Assembly (NCBI GenBank): GCA_016870115.1
Contig: VGCH01000006.1
Coordinates: 1 to 64,000 of the forward strand
Source: Alphaproteobacteria bacterium
Lineage (GTDB): Bacteria; Pseudomonadota; Alphaproteobacteria; Reyranellales; Reyranellaceae
Length of the DNA stretch: 64,000 nt
Reading direction: 5' to 3'
Translations under genes and position numbers: made by a program
The notes under the pieces: model-generated
Database searches by the model: none
Seen by the model: only the letters and a program-made list of their open reading frames with translations
What the model was told of the DNA's origin: nothing
Shown: one piece after another, positions 53,228 through 62,890 of the stretch
Layout: the number at the start of each line of letters is the position of its first letter
Numbering within the stretch: position 1 is the stretch's first letter

Positions 53228-54147
53228 GCGGCTCCTGGCTGTCGCGGCTGCGCGAGGGACTCGCCAAGTCGACCCGGCGGGTCACCGAGGGCATCGGCGG
53301 TCTCTTCACCAAGAAGAAGCTCGATCAGGCGACGCTCGACGCTCTTGAGGACGCGCTGATCCAGGCCGATCTCGGGGTTGCGGTCGCCGGTCGGCTGGTT
53401 GGCCGCCTGGCCAAAGAGCGTTTCGGCAAGGAAGTCGCTGACGAGGAAGTGCGGGCGGCCTTCGCTGATGACATCGCCGAGATACTGACGCCGGTGGCCC
53501 GGTCGCTCGCGATCGATCCGGCTCATCGACCTCATGTCGTGCTGGTGGTGGGTGTGAACGGCAGCGGCAAGACGACGACAGTGGCCAAGTATGCCCATCT
53601 GCTGAAGGGCGAAGGCCGGAAGGTGATGCTGGCCGCGGCCGATACCTTCCGCGCCGCCGCGGTCGAACAGCTCAAGGTCTGGGGAGATCGCGCCGGCGTC
53701 CCGGTTGTGGCGCGCGAGACGGGCGGCGACCCGGCAGGCCTCGCCTACGACGCTTTGGAACGGGCGCGGCGCGAGGGGTGCGATGTGCTGCTGGTCGACA
53801 CAGCAGGCCGACTGCACAACAAGGCGAACCTGATGGAGGAACTCGCCAAGATCGTGCGGGTGATGCGCAAGCTCGATGCGTCGGCGCCGCATTCCACGCT
53901 GCTGGTGCTCGACGCCACGGTTGGCCAGAACGCCCATGCCCAGGTCGAGACCTTCCGCAACCTCTCGCCCGTGGATGCGCTCGTGCTGACCAAGCTCGAC
54001 GGCAGCGCCAAGGGCGGCGTGTTGGTCGCTTTGGCGGAGAAGTTCGCGCTCCCGGTCGTGGCGATCGGCGTAGGCGAGGGAATCGACGATCTGCGTCCGT
54101 TCGAGGCCAGGGCCTTCGCGCGGGGATTGATGGGGTTGCCGGCATGA
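53224..54147 (+). CDS. ftsY: Signal recognition particle receptor FtsY
   Basis: A 307-residue SRP GTPase at the inner membrane. It has the N domain (about 1-95) with LSRLREGLAKSTRRVTEGIGGLF near the start as a lipid-binding helix, then G1 GVNGSGKTT at 110-118, DTFRAAAVEQL, DTAGRLHNKANLMEEL and TKLDGSAKGG. It lacks the long acidic A domain of the E. coli protein. Translation starts at GTG overlapping dapF and its stop overlaps the septation protein ATG. Confidence 0.96.
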   Translation: MSGSWLSRLREGLAKSTRRVTEGIGGLFTKKKLDQATLDALEDALIQADLGVAVAGRLVGRLAKERFGKEVADEEVRAAFADDIAEILTPVARSLAIDPAHRPHVVLVVGVNGSGKTTTVAKYAHLLKGEGRKVMLAAADTFRAAAVEQLKVWGDRAGVPVVARETGGDPAGLAYDALERARREGCDVLLVDTAGRLHNKANLMEELAKIVRVMRKLDASAPHSTLLVLDATVGQNAHAQVETFRNLSPVDALVLTKLDGSAKGGVLVALAEKFALPVVAIGVGEGIDDLRPFEARAFARGLMGLPA

Positions 54148-54740
54148 GTGACGCGCGCGAGGACGAGGGCGGTTGGCGCAAGGCCGTTGCGCCATTGCTG
54201 GAACTGGCGCCGCTGGTGCTGTTCTTCATTGCCAATGGACGCTGGGGCATCCTGACCGGGACGGCGGTGTTCGTCGTGGCGACCGCGATCGCGCTGCCCT
54301 GCTACCGGTTGCTGGAGCGACGCTGGCCGATCATGCCGCTGGTCGGCGGCTTCTTTGTGTTGGTGTTCGGCGGACTGACGTTGTGGCTCGCCGACGAGAC
54401 CTTCATCAAGCTGAAGCCGACCATCGTGAATTGCCTGTTCGGCACGATTCTGGGCGCGGGCCTTCTGGTGTGGAAGCGGCCGCTTCTGAAGCCGCTGTTT
54501 GGCGCGGCGTTTCGGCTGACCGACACGGGCTGGCACCAGCTCACGCTGCGCTGGACGCTGTTCTTCTTCGTTCTGGCTGGCATCAACGAGGTGATGTGGC
54601 GCGGCTTCTCGACCGACACATGGATCGCCAGCAAGATGTTCCTGAGCTTCCCGCTCACGCTGGTCTTCGCCTTCCTGCAGGTGCCACTGTTGCGCCGGCA
54701 CTGGGATGGCGACAACAATCCGTTCGTCGCCAAGGATTGA
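54144..54740 (+). CDS. yciB: Inner-membrane intracellular septation protein A (YciB/IspZ)
   Basis: A 198-residue protein with about five or six membrane helices. It contains LELAPLVLFFIANGRWGI, the KPTIVNCLFGTILGAGL segment and the WTLFFFVLAGINEVMWR motif with downstream WIASKMF. Family members affect cell envelope and septation. The ATGA overlap with ftsY sets the start. Convergent with the Nudix gene, four bases apart. Confidence 0.93.
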   Translation: MSDAREDEGGWRKAVAPLLELAPLVLFFIANGRWGILTGTAVFVVATAIALPCYRLLERRWPIMPLVGGFFVLVFGGLTLWLADETFIKLKPTIVNCLFGTILGAGLLVWKRPLLKPLFGAAFRLTDTGWHQLTLRWTLFFFVLAGINEVMWRGFSTDTWIASKMFLSFPLTLVFAFLQVPLLRRHWDGDNNPFVAKD

Positions 54741-54744
54741 GGCG

Positions 54745-55335
54745 TCAGACTCCCGCTGGCTTGCGGGGCGGCCACATGCGCGCAAGATCGCCGGTGGGAT
54801 TGGAATAGGTCGCGAAGTCGGCGCGCCCACGCGACTCGTGGAAGTGCGCAAGCGCCCACACGACGGTGGGGAAGGCGAGTTGGTCCCAGGGGATGTCACC
54901 CCACTCGACCAGCGCGACGTCGGCGCTCTCCGGACCGGGCGCGACGTCGGGGCTCACGAGCCGTGCGCGGTACATGATCTGCACCTGACCGATACGGGCG
55001 ACGCTGTACATGGCGAGCAGCCGATCGATCTCGATCTCCGCGCAGGCCTCCTCGCGGGCTTCGCGCTGCGCCGCCTGTTCGGTCGTTTCGCCGAGCTCCA
55101 TGTAGCCTGCGGGTAGCGTCCAGAAGCCCTTGCGCGGCTCGATGGCGCGCTTGGCGAGCAGGAGCTTCTCGCCCCAGGTGCAAACGGCGCCCGCGACGAC
55201 CTTGGGGTTTTGGTAGTGGATGAAGTCGCAGCGCCCGCAGACCAGGCGCTCGCGATTGTCGCCCTCGGGGATGCGTTTTTCAAAATGCTCCGGCGGATCC
55301 CAGGGCAGGCGCGGCGGCGGTCGGTCAGTGCTCAT
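54745..55335 (-). CDS. Nudix hydrolase
   Basis: A 196-residue hydrolase of nucleoside diphosphate derivatives. The Nudix box GYMELGETTEQAAQREAREEA matches GX5EX7REUXEEXGU apart from the last Gly (Ala here). A single CxxC (LVCGRCDFIHYQNPK) precedes the domain, a reduced form of the zinc-ribbon seen in NudC-like members. It follows pgk by ten bases, so it is likely co-transcribed. Substrate unknown. Confidence 0.88.
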   Translation of the reverse strand: MSTDRPPPRLPWDPPEHFEKRIPEGDNRERLVCGRCDFIHYQNPKVVAGAVCTWGEKLLLAKRAIEPRKGFWTLPAGYMELGETTEQAAQREAREEACAEIEIDRLLAMYSVARIGQVQIMYRARLVSPDVAPGPESADVALVEWGDIPWDQLAFPTVVWALAHFHESRGRADFATYSNPTGDLARMWPPRKPAGV

Positions 55336-55345
55336 CGATCGCAGA

Positions 55346-56545
55346 CTACGCCGCGCGGATGAGGGCGGCCACTCCCGGCAGCGTCTTGCCCTCCATCCAT
55401 TCCAGGAACGCGCCGCCCGCGGTCGAGACATAGCTGAACCGCGTCTCGACACCGGCGTGCGCAAGGGCCGCCACCGTGTCGCCACCGCCGGCCACCGACA
55501 GGAGTTTGCCGGCGCCGGTCAGGTCGGCCGCGGCGCGGGCCAACGCGGACGTTCCCGCATCGAAGGGGGCGATCTCGAAGGCGCCCAGCGGGCCGTTCCA
55601 GACCAGCGTGCGGCATGCCGCGAGCTCCGCGCGATAGCGCTCGATCGAGCGGGGGCCGACATCCAGGATCATCGCATCATCAGGACAGGCGTCGGCCGCT
55701 ACCACACGGTTGGCGGCGCCGGCCTTGAACTCGGTTGCGACGACGACGTCGTCCGGCAAGAGGACCGCGCAGCCACGCGCTTTGGCCTTCTTAAGGATGT
55801 CGCGCGCAGTGGGTGCGAGATCCTTCTCGCACAGCGACTTGCCGACCTTGAGTCCTTGGGCGTGCATGAAGGTGTTGGCCATGCCGCCGCCGATCACCAG
55901 CTTGTCGACGCGGCCCACGAGGTTGCCCAGCAGCTCAAGCTTGGTCGACACCTTGGCGCCGCCAACAACAGCGCAGACCGGGCGCGCTGGCTTGCCGAGC
56001 GCGCTGTCCAGCGCCTCGAGTTCCGCCTGCATGAGTCGGCCCGCGACCGCGGGCAGACGGTTGGCGAGGCCCTCGGTGGAGGCGTGGGCGCGATGGGCGC
56101 AGGAAAAAGCGTCGTTCACGTACACGTCGCCCAGTGTCGCCAGCCGATCGATGAATGCGGCCACGTTCTTCTCCTCCTCCTTGTGGAAGCGGAGATTTTC
56201 GAGGAGCAGGATCGAACCTGGTTTCAGGGTGCGCACCGCGGTCTCGGCCGCGTCGCCGACGCAATCTGAGGCGAACGCGACATCGCGACCGAGCGCGGTC
56301 CCAAGCGCCTGGGCAAGCGGCGCCAGCGACATTGTGGGAACGCGTTGCCCGTCGGGTCGGCCGAAATGGCTCAGCACGACCACGCGCGCGCCCTTGTCTG
56401 CCAGCTCCGCGAGCGTCGGGGCGACCCGCGCGATGCGAGTCGCGTCGGTGACCCGACCGTCCTTCATCGGCACGTTGAGATCGACGCGCACCAGCGCGCG
56501 TTTGCCGGAAACGTTCACCTGGTCGATGGTCTTGAAGCCGCTCAT
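55346..56545 (-). CDS. pgk: Phosphoglycerate kinase
   Basis: A 399-residue glycolytic kinase. Diagnostic segments are [65 protein letters not shown], the [11 protein letters not shown] stretch and the hinge/ATP site [14 protein letters not shown] with [12 protein letters not shown]. No gap or fusion partner is seen. It sits alone with the Nudix gene, away from other glycolytic genes. Confidence 0.97.
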   Translation of the reverse strand: MSGFKTIDQVNVSGKRALVRVDLNVPMKDGRVTDATRIARVAPTLAELADKGARVVVLSHFGRPDGQRVPTMSLAPLAQALGTALGRDVAFASDCVGDAAETAVRTLKPGSILLLENLRFHKEEEKNVAAFIDRLATLGDVYVNDAFSCAHRAHASTEGLANRLPAVAGRLMQAELEALDSALGKPARPVCAVVGGAKVSTKLELLGNLVGRVDKLVIGGGMANTFMHAQGLKVGKSLCEKDLAPTARDILKKAKARGCAVLLPDDVVVATEFKAGAANRVVAADACPDDAMILDVGPRSIERYRAELAACRTLVWNGPLGAFEIAPFDAGTSALARAAADLTGAGKLLSVAGGGDTVAALAHAGVETRFSYVSTAGGAFLEWMEGKTLPGVAALIRAA

Positions 56546-56575
56546 TTGGGTCCTCGAACTCTTGCCGGCGCCGCC

Positions 56576-56806
56576 TTAGCGCTTCCGGATGACGAACACC
56601 AGAATCTCGCCGTCGCGGTGCTGGCTCACCAACTCGTGGCCGGTCTGGCGGCAGAAGGCGGGAAAGTCCGCCCAAGCAGCGGGATCCGTCGCGCGCACCG
56701 TGAGCAGACCGCCTTCGGGCAACTCGCGCAGCTTGCGGTTGGCGCGCAGGACCGGCAGCGGGCACAGGAGGCCCGTCGCGTCGTATTCCATGGCCGTGTC
56801 GGTCAT
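56576..56806 (-). CDS. TusA/SirA-family sulfur carrier protein
   Basis: A 76-residue small sulfur-transfer protein with the CPxP motif (Cys15 in LLCPLPVLRA), followed by LRELPEGGLLTVRATDPAAWADFPAFCRQTG. TusA-like proteins relay persulfide sulfur for tRNA thiolation or molybdenum cofactor. Its start overlaps the M48 protease stop by ATGA, so it is translationally coupled to that gene. Confidence 0.9.
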   Translation of the reverse strand: MTDTAMEYDATGLLCPLPVLRANRKLRELPEGGLLTVRATDPAAWADFPAFCRQTGHELVSQHRDGEILVFVIRKR

Positions 56807-57621
56807 CCGCGCGGCCGGTAGTATCGCATCGCCTCCGGCAGCCATTCGCGGATCTGCTGGATGCGGGTGTCCTCGGCGGGATGGGTGCTCAGCCATTCGG
56901 CGTTGCGGCCACGGCCCTCGCCGGCGGCCTTCATGCGCTGCCACAGTGCCACGCCCTCGCGCGGATCGTAACCGGCGATGGCGGCCAGGATGAGGCCGAT
57001 GCGGTCGGCCTCGGATTCCTGGGCACGCGACATCGGCAGCAGGACCCCGACCGTGGCTCCGGCGCCCAACGCTCCCATGACCAGCGGCAGGGAGGTGCGG
57101 GTGCGGCCGGAAGCGGTCGCGGCGATCGCCGCGGAAGCGGCGGCGACGCCAAGTTGCGCCGCCATCTGGTTGCTGACGCGCTCCGCGCCGTGGCGGGCGA
57201 GCGCGTGGGCGACTTCGTGGCCGATCACCACCGCAAGCCCGTTCTCGTTCTGGGTCAGCGGCAGGATGCCGGTATAGACCGCGACCTTGCCACCGGGCAG
57301 GCAGAAGGCGTTGGGCACGTTCTTCTCAATGGTGCGGAACTCCCAGGCGAAGCGCGGGGCCTGCCAAAGCCCGGGCGGCGGATTCTCGGCCGCCTGCGCG
57401 ATGCGCCGGCCGATCCGCTCGACCATCTCGGCGGCGCTCCCGCCGCGCGCCACAGGCTCGGTCGACATCACTTGCCGGAAGGCCTGCAAGCCGAGCGCGC
57501 GCTCCTCGTCGGCGCTGATCAGCATCATCTGCGAGCGACCCGTCACCGGCGCTGTCTCGCAGGCAGAGACGAGAAGCGCGGCGGCCAGTCCGGCGAGGAT
57601 GCTGCGGCTCAAGCGGATCAT
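56803..57621 (-). CDS. M48-family metallopeptidase lipoprotein (Oma1/LoiP-like)
   Basis: A 272-residue protein with a lipoprotein signal: the lipobox VSAC ends at Cys21. The zinc motif HEVAH lies at 135-139 and the third ligand is a Glu in ESEADRIG (about 202-208). The ENGLAVVIGHEVAHALARHGAERVS stretch and the C-terminal STHPAEDTRIQQI are typical of periplasmic M48C proteases involved in envelope quality control. The start MIRLSRS precedes the hydrophobic signal; the longer frame upstream is non-homologous. Confidence 0.92.
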   Translation of the reverse strand: MIRLSRSILAGLAAALLVSACETAPVTGRSQMMLISADEERALGLQAFRQVMSTEPVARGGSAAEMVERIGRRIAQAAENPPPGLWQAPRFAWEFRTIEKNVPNAFCLPGGKVAVYTGILPLTQNENGLAVVIGHEVAHALARHGAERVSNQMAAQLGVAAASAAIAATASGRTRTSLPLVMGALGAGATVGVLLPMSRAQESEADRIGLILAAIAGYDPREGVALWQRMKAAGEGRGRNAEWLSTHPAEDTRIQQIREWLPEAMRYYRPRG

Positions 57622-57683
57622 GTCGACGGCCCTCCCGCGGCGACTGTAGCCCTCGGGTTGGTATCGAGCCATAGTCCCGCCGC

Positions 57684-59183
57684 ATGGACGCCCAGCGCTT
57701 GTCCGACCTTGGCGATCAATTCTTCGCCGCCTTCCGGCTCGACGAGGCGCTCGACGCCTATAGCCGCGCTCTCGCGCTCGTCCCGCGCCATGCCGGCGCA
57801 CGCGCCGGACTCGATGCCATCCTCGAACGCGCGCGCACCGATCGGCCCAACCCCCGGCTGATCGAGCTGATGCTCGCGGCCTATGCGGATCCCGGCGCCA
57901 ACTGGGACGCTGTCGGATGGGGGGCCGCCCATCAACTCGTGGTGGGGTGGCCAAATCCGCCCGATCCGGAGCGCCTCGCGCGGGACGAGCTGTTGCGCGC
58001 CTTCCTCACCAAGTCCCTTAACCGCAACCCGGCGCTCGAGCGGCATCTGCTCGCCCTACGCACCGCCGTCGCGCGATCGCTGGTGAGCGGTTCGGCCACG
58101 TCGGAGCTCGAGACGCTCGCGGGCGCCCTCGCGGAGCAGGCGTGGCAGAACGAGTATCTCTGGCCCGACGATCCCTCGGTGACAGGGTTGGCTGCGGCGA
58201 TGTTCCGTCCGCCCAACGACGCGCGCCCCGCCCAACTCGAAGAGCAGCGACTGGCGGCCTCAATTCCGTCGCTGGCGCCGATCGCGGATGGCGTGTCGAA
58301 GGCCGTGGCGGCGATGTACGAGGCCAATCCATACCCGCGCTGGACGCATCTGCCGCGCCGCCCGCCGGTCGATGTCCGCGCCGCCCTCGGACGTGACTTC
58401 CCGCATGCGGGGCCCGTCTCCCCGCCGGACGGACCGCATCTGGAAGTCCTCATGCCAGGGGCGGGGACGGGCCAGCACCCGCTATCCGTGGCCGCCAGCT
58501 ATGTCGGCGCGCGAGTCACCGCGCTCGACCTCTCCCGGGCGAGCCTCGCCTATGGAAAGCGCATGGCCGCCGACCTTGGGATCGACAACATCGCGTTTCT
58601 CCACGGCGATATTCTCGACCTGCCGACCCTCGGTCGCCGCTTCGATCACGCCGAGTGCGTCGGCGTGCTCCACCACATGTCGGACCCCAAGGCGGGCCTG
58701 CTCGCGATCTCGGCTGTCCTGCGGTGGGGCGCCTTCCTGCGCCTGGGACTCTACGGTGAAGCGGCGCGGCGCACGGTCGTGAAGGCACGACGTGAGATCG
58801 CGCTTGCGGGTTTGTCCGCGGATCTGAACGGGCTGCGGGAATTTCGCCGGCGTGTCCTTGCCGGTGAGTGGCGCGCGCTCGCGTCGCTAGTCGAGTCGGA
58901 AGACTTCTGGAGTGCGAGCCTATTGCGCGATCTGTGCTTCCACGTTCAGGAGCACCGCTTCACGGTGGCGCGGGTGCGCGCGCTGCTGGAGGGTACCGGA
59001 CTGCGCTTCCTGGGATTCGAGTTCAACGCGGGCTCGGTCCAGCGTAGCGTCGATGCGCCGGCGATCGCGCTCTATCGCATCCGATTTCCGGCCGAACGCA
59101 CGCTCTCCGATCTGTCGCGCTGGGAGCAACTGGAGCGCGAGCGTCCCGATCTATTCCCCGGCTACGCCTTCGTTTGTCAGTAA
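57684..59183 (+). CDS. SAM-dependent methyltransferase with N-terminal TPR-like region
   Basis: A 499-residue protein. Residues about 1-50 look like a TPR unit (FAAFRLDEALDAYSRALALVPRHAGARAGL). The AMYEANPYPRW motif opens the catalytic part. The SAM-binding loop is LMPGAGTGQHPL near 257-268, followed by ALDLSRASLAYGKRMA and a C-terminal region with HVQEHRFT. This architecture recurs in alphaproteobacteria; the methyl acceptor is unknown. Divergent from the M48 gene and convergent with hemC. Confidence 0.85.
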   Translation: MDAQRLSDLGDQFFAAFRLDEALDAYSRALALVPRHAGARAGLDAILERARTDRPNPRLIELMLAAYADPGANWDAVGWGAAHQLVVGWPNPPDPERLARDELLRAFLTKSLNRNPALERHLLALRTAVARSLVSGSATSELETLAGALAEQAWQNEYLWPDDPSVTGLAAAMFRPPNDARPAQLEEQRLAASIPSLAPIADGVSKAVAAMYEANPYPRWTHLPRRPPVDVRAALGRDFPHAGPVSPPDGPHLEVLMPGAGTGQHPLSVAASYVGARVTALDLSRASLAYGKRMAADLGIDNIAFLHGDILDLPTLGRRFDHAECVGVLHHMSDPKAGLLAISAVLRWGAFLRLGLYGEAARRTVVKARREIALAGLSADLNGLREFRRRVLAGEWRALASLVESEDFWSASLLRDLCFHVQEHRFTVARVRALLEGTGLRFLGFEFNAGSVQRSVDAPAIALYRIRFPAERTLSDLSRWEQLERERPDLFPGYAFVCQ

Positions 59184-59192
59184 GAATAGGAG

Positions 59193-60116
59193 TCAGGGGT
59201 CGAAGAAGCCAACGCCGCCGCGTTGCTTCAGTTCGAGGCCGGCGTCGCGACCGAGCGCCACGCCATCTCGCGCGGACCCTTCGCGGAACGTCCGCAAGAC
59301 TTCGGACCCATCGGGGCGGGCGATCAAGGCGTCCAGTCGGAGGTTCTCACCGCGTAGAACTGCGTGCGCGGCGATCGGCGTGCGGCAGCTTCCGTCCAGT
59401 ACCGCGAGCAGGGCGTGCTCTGCGGCGACGCGCCGGGCGGTCTCGGCATGGTCGATCGCCGCCAACCAATCTCGCACACGCCGGTCGTCGGCGCGGCACT
59501 CGATACACACAGCGCCCTGGCCGACGGCCGGAAGGATCTCTCCGGCAGGAATGGGTGTGCCGACGGCGAGACCCAGTCGCGCAAGGCCAGCTGCCGCCAG
59601 CAGGGTCGCCTGCACTTCGCCCGCCGTCGTCTTGGCGAGGCGCGTGTCGACGTTGCCGCGGAACGTGCGGATGTCCAGATCGGGACGCAGCGCCAGAAGC
59701 TGCGCACGGCGTCGAAGCGCTGACGTGCCGACGATGGCGCCCTGCGGCAGGTCAGCGAGCCGGGTCGCCTGGCTGGAGATCAGCACATCGCGCGCGTCCT
59801 CACGCGGCAGGAAGGCCACGATGGCAAGCCCGGGCGGCTGGATCGTGGGCATGTCCTTCATCGAGTGGACGGCCGCGTCTATTCGCCCGGCGAGCAGCGC
59901 CTCCTCGATCTCCTTTATGAACAAGCCCTTGCCGCCGACCTCGGCCAGGGGCCGGTCCTGGATGGCGTCGCCCGTGGTCCGGATGATTTCGGTGGCGACG
60001 GCATTGGGGGCGCTCAGCTCGGGGATGGCGCGCCCGAGCGCGGCACGCACCAAACCGGTCTGAACGAGTGCCAGCTTGCTGCCGCGTGTGCCCAGTCGCA
60101 GGAGAGGCGAGGTCAT
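59193..60116 (-). CDS. hemC: Porphobilinogen deaminase (hydroxymethylbilane synthase)
   Basis: A 307-residue haem-pathway enzyme that joins four porphobilinogens. Cys244 in LDGSCRTPIAAHA carries the dipyrromethane cofactor. LRLGTRGSKLALVQT, EVGGKGLFIKEIEEALL, AVHSMKDMPT and GTSALRRRAQL are diagnostic. AGGAG lies five bases before the ATG at 60116. The gene is divergent from tsaD, a common alphaproteobacterial layout, but hemD, which usually follows, is absent: a convergent methyltransferase gene is there instead. Confidence 0.97.
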   Translation of the reverse strand: MTSPLLRLGTRGSKLALVQTGLVRAALGRAIPELSAPNAVATEIIRTTGDAIQDRPLAEVGGKGLFIKEIEEALLAGRIDAAVHSMKDMPTIQPPGLAIVAFLPREDARDVLISSQATRLADLPQGAIVGTSALRRRAQLLALRPDLDIRTFRGNVDTRLAKTTAGEVQATLLAAAGLARLGLAVGTPIPAGEILPAVGQGAVCIECRADDRRVRDWLAAIDHAETARRVAAEHALLAVLDGSCRTPIAAHAVLRGENLRLDALIARPDGSEVLRTFREGSARDGVALGRDAGLELKQRGGVGFFDP

Positions 60117-60192
60117 GACGCTCCTGTAGATCATGTCGGCGCCGTTCGGAACCGCTCTGGCCCCGATCAACCGGCGACGGTAGAACGGGAAC

Positions 60193-61236
60193 ATGCGCGT
60201 TCTGGGCATTGAAACGAGCTGCGACGAAACAGCCGCGGCCATCGTGGGCGCTTCGGATGCCCCGCCGGGCGACGGCCGGCCGCTTGGCCGGATTCTGGCC
60301 CAGCGCGTTCATTCGCAGATTCGTGAGCATCAGCGCTTCGGCGGCGTCGTGCCCGAGATCGCCGCCCGAGCCCATCTCGAACGGCTCGACGGGTTGGTGC
60401 GTGAAACACTGGATGAGGCGGGCCTGCGGCTGGGCGATCTCGATGGGATCGCGGCGACGGGAGGGCCGGGGCTGATCGGCGGTGTTCTGGTCGGGACGAT
60501 GACGGCCAAGGCGCTGGCTTTCGCCCACGACCTGCCGTTTGTCGCCGTCAATCACCTTGAGGGGCATGCGCTGAGCGTTCGCCTCGCCGAGCCCGTCGCG
60601 TTTCCCTATCTGCTGCTGCTGGTATCGGGTGGGCATTGCCAGCTTCTGACCGTTCGCGGCCCGGGTGACTTCGAACGCCTGGGCGGCACCGTGGACGATG
60701 CGGTCGGCGAGTGCTTCGACAAGACGGCCAAACTGCTTGGCTTGGGATTTCCGGGTGGGCCCGCGGTCGAGCGGGCCGCGGAGGGCGGGCGTGCCGACGC
60801 CGTGCCGCTGCCGCGCCCTCTCTGGCGAAAGCCGGGGTGCGACTTCTCGTTTTCAGGGCTCAAGACGGCGGTGCGCCTTGCCGCCACGAAACTGCCACCC
60901 GGCGACACGCGCGCCGTGGCCGATCTCTGCGCCTCGTTCCAGGCGACGGTCGCGGACGTGCTGGCGGATCGCTGCGCCAACGCGCTGGACATGTCGCGAT
61001 CGGAAACACTGGTTGTCGCGGGCGGTGTCGCTGCCAATCGCGTCCTGCGCGCGCGCCTTGCGGTGCTTGCCAGCGCGCGTGGCGTGCGCCTGGTCGCGCC
61101 GCCTCCTGCCCTCTGCACCGACAATGCCGCGATGATCGCCTGGGCCGGCATCGAGCGGCTCCGGTTGGGGTGGATCGATACACTTGATTTTGCCCCCCGC
61201 CCGCGCTGGCCGCTGGCGCGTCTCGTCGCCAGCTAG
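60193..61236 (+). CDS. tsaD: tRNA N6-adenosine threonylcarbamoyltransferase TsaD
   Basis: A 347-residue ASKHA-fold protein that makes t6A37 in ANN-decoding tRNAs with TsaB, TsaE and Tsa[19 protein letters not shown] at the N terminus, metal ligands His121 and His125 (NHLEGHALS), [24 protein letters not shown] and FSGLKTA are standard. It heads a run of co-directional genes (2OG oxygenase-like, gpsA, EVE, FkbM-type) separated by 9-10 bases or overlapping. Confidence 0.97.
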   Translation: MRVLGIETSCDETAAAIVGASDAPPGDGRPLGRILAQRVHSQIREHQRFGGVVPEIAARAHLERLDGLVRETLDEAGLRLGDLDGIAATGGPGLIGGVLVGTMTAKALAFAHDLPFVAVNHLEGHALSVRLAEPVAFPYLLLLVSGGHCQLLTVRGPGDFERLGGTVDDAVGECFDKTAKLLGLGFPGGPAVERAAEGGRADAVPLPRPLWRKPGCDFSFSGLKTAVRLAATKLPPGDTRAVADLCASFQATVADVLADRCANALDMSRSETLVVAGGVAANRVLRARLAVLASARGVRLVAPPPALCTDNAAMIAWAGIERLRLGWIDTLDFAPRPRWPLARLVAS

Positions 61237-61245
61237 GGATCTCCG

Positions 61246-61881
61246 ATGAGCACCGTTCCGCCCGCGTATCAGACAGTGCCGCTTTTTCCCACGCCGGTGC
61301 TGTTGGTCGACGTGCCTGACGCGGAGCGCGCTAACGGCGAGTGGCGGCGGGTGCTGCTTGAACGCGAGCGCAGCCAGCCCAGCCAGTCGCACAGTACGCT
61401 GGGCGGATGGCAGTCGACCTGGGACGTCGACCGGTGGGCCGGTGCGCAGGCCTTGGCGTTGCTCGCGCTCGCCCGGAACATCGCGCAGCAGGCGACGCGC
61501 GCGCGCGACGGCTCGGCCGTGACACCTGTCTGGCGCACCAACATGTGGGCCAACATCAATAGGAGCGGGCACGGCAACGAATTCCATTCCCACCCCGGAG
61601 CCTTCTGGTCAGGCGTCTACTATGTGGACGATGGCGGAATCGCCGCCGATCCCTCGCTGGGCGGTGAACTCGAATTTATGGATCCTCGCAGGCCAGGGCC
61701 CGCCATGTACGCCCCGCAACTGGCCTTCGCGATCCCGGGCGGCTTGTCGGTTGGCGCCAACGAGACGGTGCAGCCGCGGGCCGGGCGGCTGGTGATGTTC
61801 CCAGCTTGGCTCCTGCATCAGGTGCGACCCTATCGCGGCACCGCCGCGCGCATTTCTGTCGCCTTCAATCTCAGCCTGTGA
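61246..61881 (+). CDS. TIGR02466-type putative 2-oxoglutarate/Fe(II) oxygenase
   Basis: A 211-residue protein. The region WRTNMWANINRSGHGNEFHSHPGAFWSGVYYVD supplies possible iron ligands His114 and His116, and His191 (PAWLLHQVRPY) with Arg194 or Arg202 fits the distal His and 2-oxoglutarate Arg. The order LFPTPVL at the start and GRLVMFPAWLLHQV near the end match the family I recall as TIGR02466. The substrate is unknown. It lies nine bases after tsaD and ten before gpsA. Confidence 0.8.
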   Translation: MSTVPPAYQTVPLFPTPVLLVDVPDAERANGEWRRVLLERERSQPSQSHSTLGGWQSTWDVDRWAGAQALALLALARNIAQQATRARDGSAVTPVWRTNMWANINRSGHGNEFHSHPGAFWSGVYYVDDGGIAADPSLGGELEFMDPRRPGPAMYAPQLAFAIPGGLSVGANETVQPRAGRLVMFPAWLLHQVRPYRGTAARISVAFNLSL

Positions 61882-61891
61882 CGCGGGCTCG

Positions 61892-62881
61892 ATGAAGGCG
61901 TTGCAGCATGTTGGCGTGATGGGCGGCGGAGCGTGGGGTACCGCGCTCGCCTGTGTCGCCCGGCGCGCCGGCCGCCGCGTAACGATGTGGTCGCGCGATC
62001 CGGCCATCGCCACCGCGATCGCCGACCGCCGAGCCAACCCCGTCTACCTGCCGGGCCTATCGCTCGAGGCCGATATTGTTGCCGCGCGCTCGACCGCTGA
62101 TCTGGCGAGTTGCGACGCGTTGCTGCTGGCTGTGCCGGCCCAGGCCGTTCGATCGGTGGTACCGTCGTTGCCCGCAGGCGTGGCGGTCGCGATCTGCGCC
62201 AAGGGCATCGAGGCCGAGAGCGGGCTGCTGATGCCCGAGCTCCTGGCGGCCCTGCGGCCCGATCTGCCGCTCGCCATGCTGTCAGGTCCAAGCTTTGCCG
62301 AAGAGGCGGCGCGCGGTCTGCCAACCGCCGTGAGCATCGCGACCTCTGATATGACCGTCGGAGAAGCGCTGGCCGCTTCACTCGCCGGACCGGCCTTCCG
62401 ACCCTACTGGACCGACGATGTCGCGGGGGTCGCACTTGGTGGCGCGGTGAAGAATGTGCTCGCCATCGCGGCCGGCATTGCCGATGGGCGCGGCCTCGGC
62501 ACCAACGCCGCCGCAGCCTTACTGACGAGGGGCTTCGCCGAGATGGCGCGGCTCGGTCAGGCGATGGGTGCGCGGCTGGAAACCCTGTCGGGGCTGAGCG
62601 GGCTGGGTGACTTGGTGCTGACCTGCAACGGCCCGCTGTCGCGCAATCGTGCGCTCGGCCGCGCGATCGGCGCCGGTGAAACGTTGGGGGCCCATCTGGC
62701 GGGTCGCCGGCAGGTGGTGGAGGGCGCGGCGACCGCGCCGGCTGTGCTGGCCCGCGCGGCTCGGCATGGCGTGGAGATGCCCATTTGCGCCGCAGTCGAT
62801 GCTATCCTGTACCGCGGCGCGGCGCCCGATCAGGCGATCCGCGCCCTGATCGGCCGGCCGCTGCGCCGGGAAGGTGAGTGA
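61892..62881 (+). CDS. gpsA: NAD(P)-dependent glycerol-3-phosphate dehydrogenase
   Basis: A 329-residue enzyme making sn-glycerol 3-phosphate for phospholipids. The nucleotide motif GVMGGGAWGTALACVARRAG opens the protein, then SGPSFAEEAARGLPTAV, the catalytic Lys in LGGAVKNVLAIAAGIADG, and LSGLSGLGDLVLTCNGPLSRNRALG. Size and motifs are normal. It belongs to the tsaD transcript. Confidence 0.96.
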   Translation: MKALQHVGVMGGGAWGTALACVARRAGRRVTMWSRDPAIATAIADRRANPVYLPGLSLEADIVAARSTADLASCDALLLAVPAQAVRSVVPSLPAGVAVAICAKGIEAESGLLMPELLAALRPDLPLAMLSGPSFAEEAARGLPTAVSIATSDMTVGEALAASLAGPAFRPYWTDDVAGVALGGAVKNVLAIAAGIADGRGLGTNAAAALLTRGFAEMARLGQAMGARLETLSGLSGLGDLVLTCNGPLSRNRALGRAIGAGETLGAHLAGRRQVVEGAATAPAVLARAARHGVEMPICAAVDAILYRGAAPDQAIRALIGRPLRREGE

Positions 62882-62890
62882 GGCGACGGT

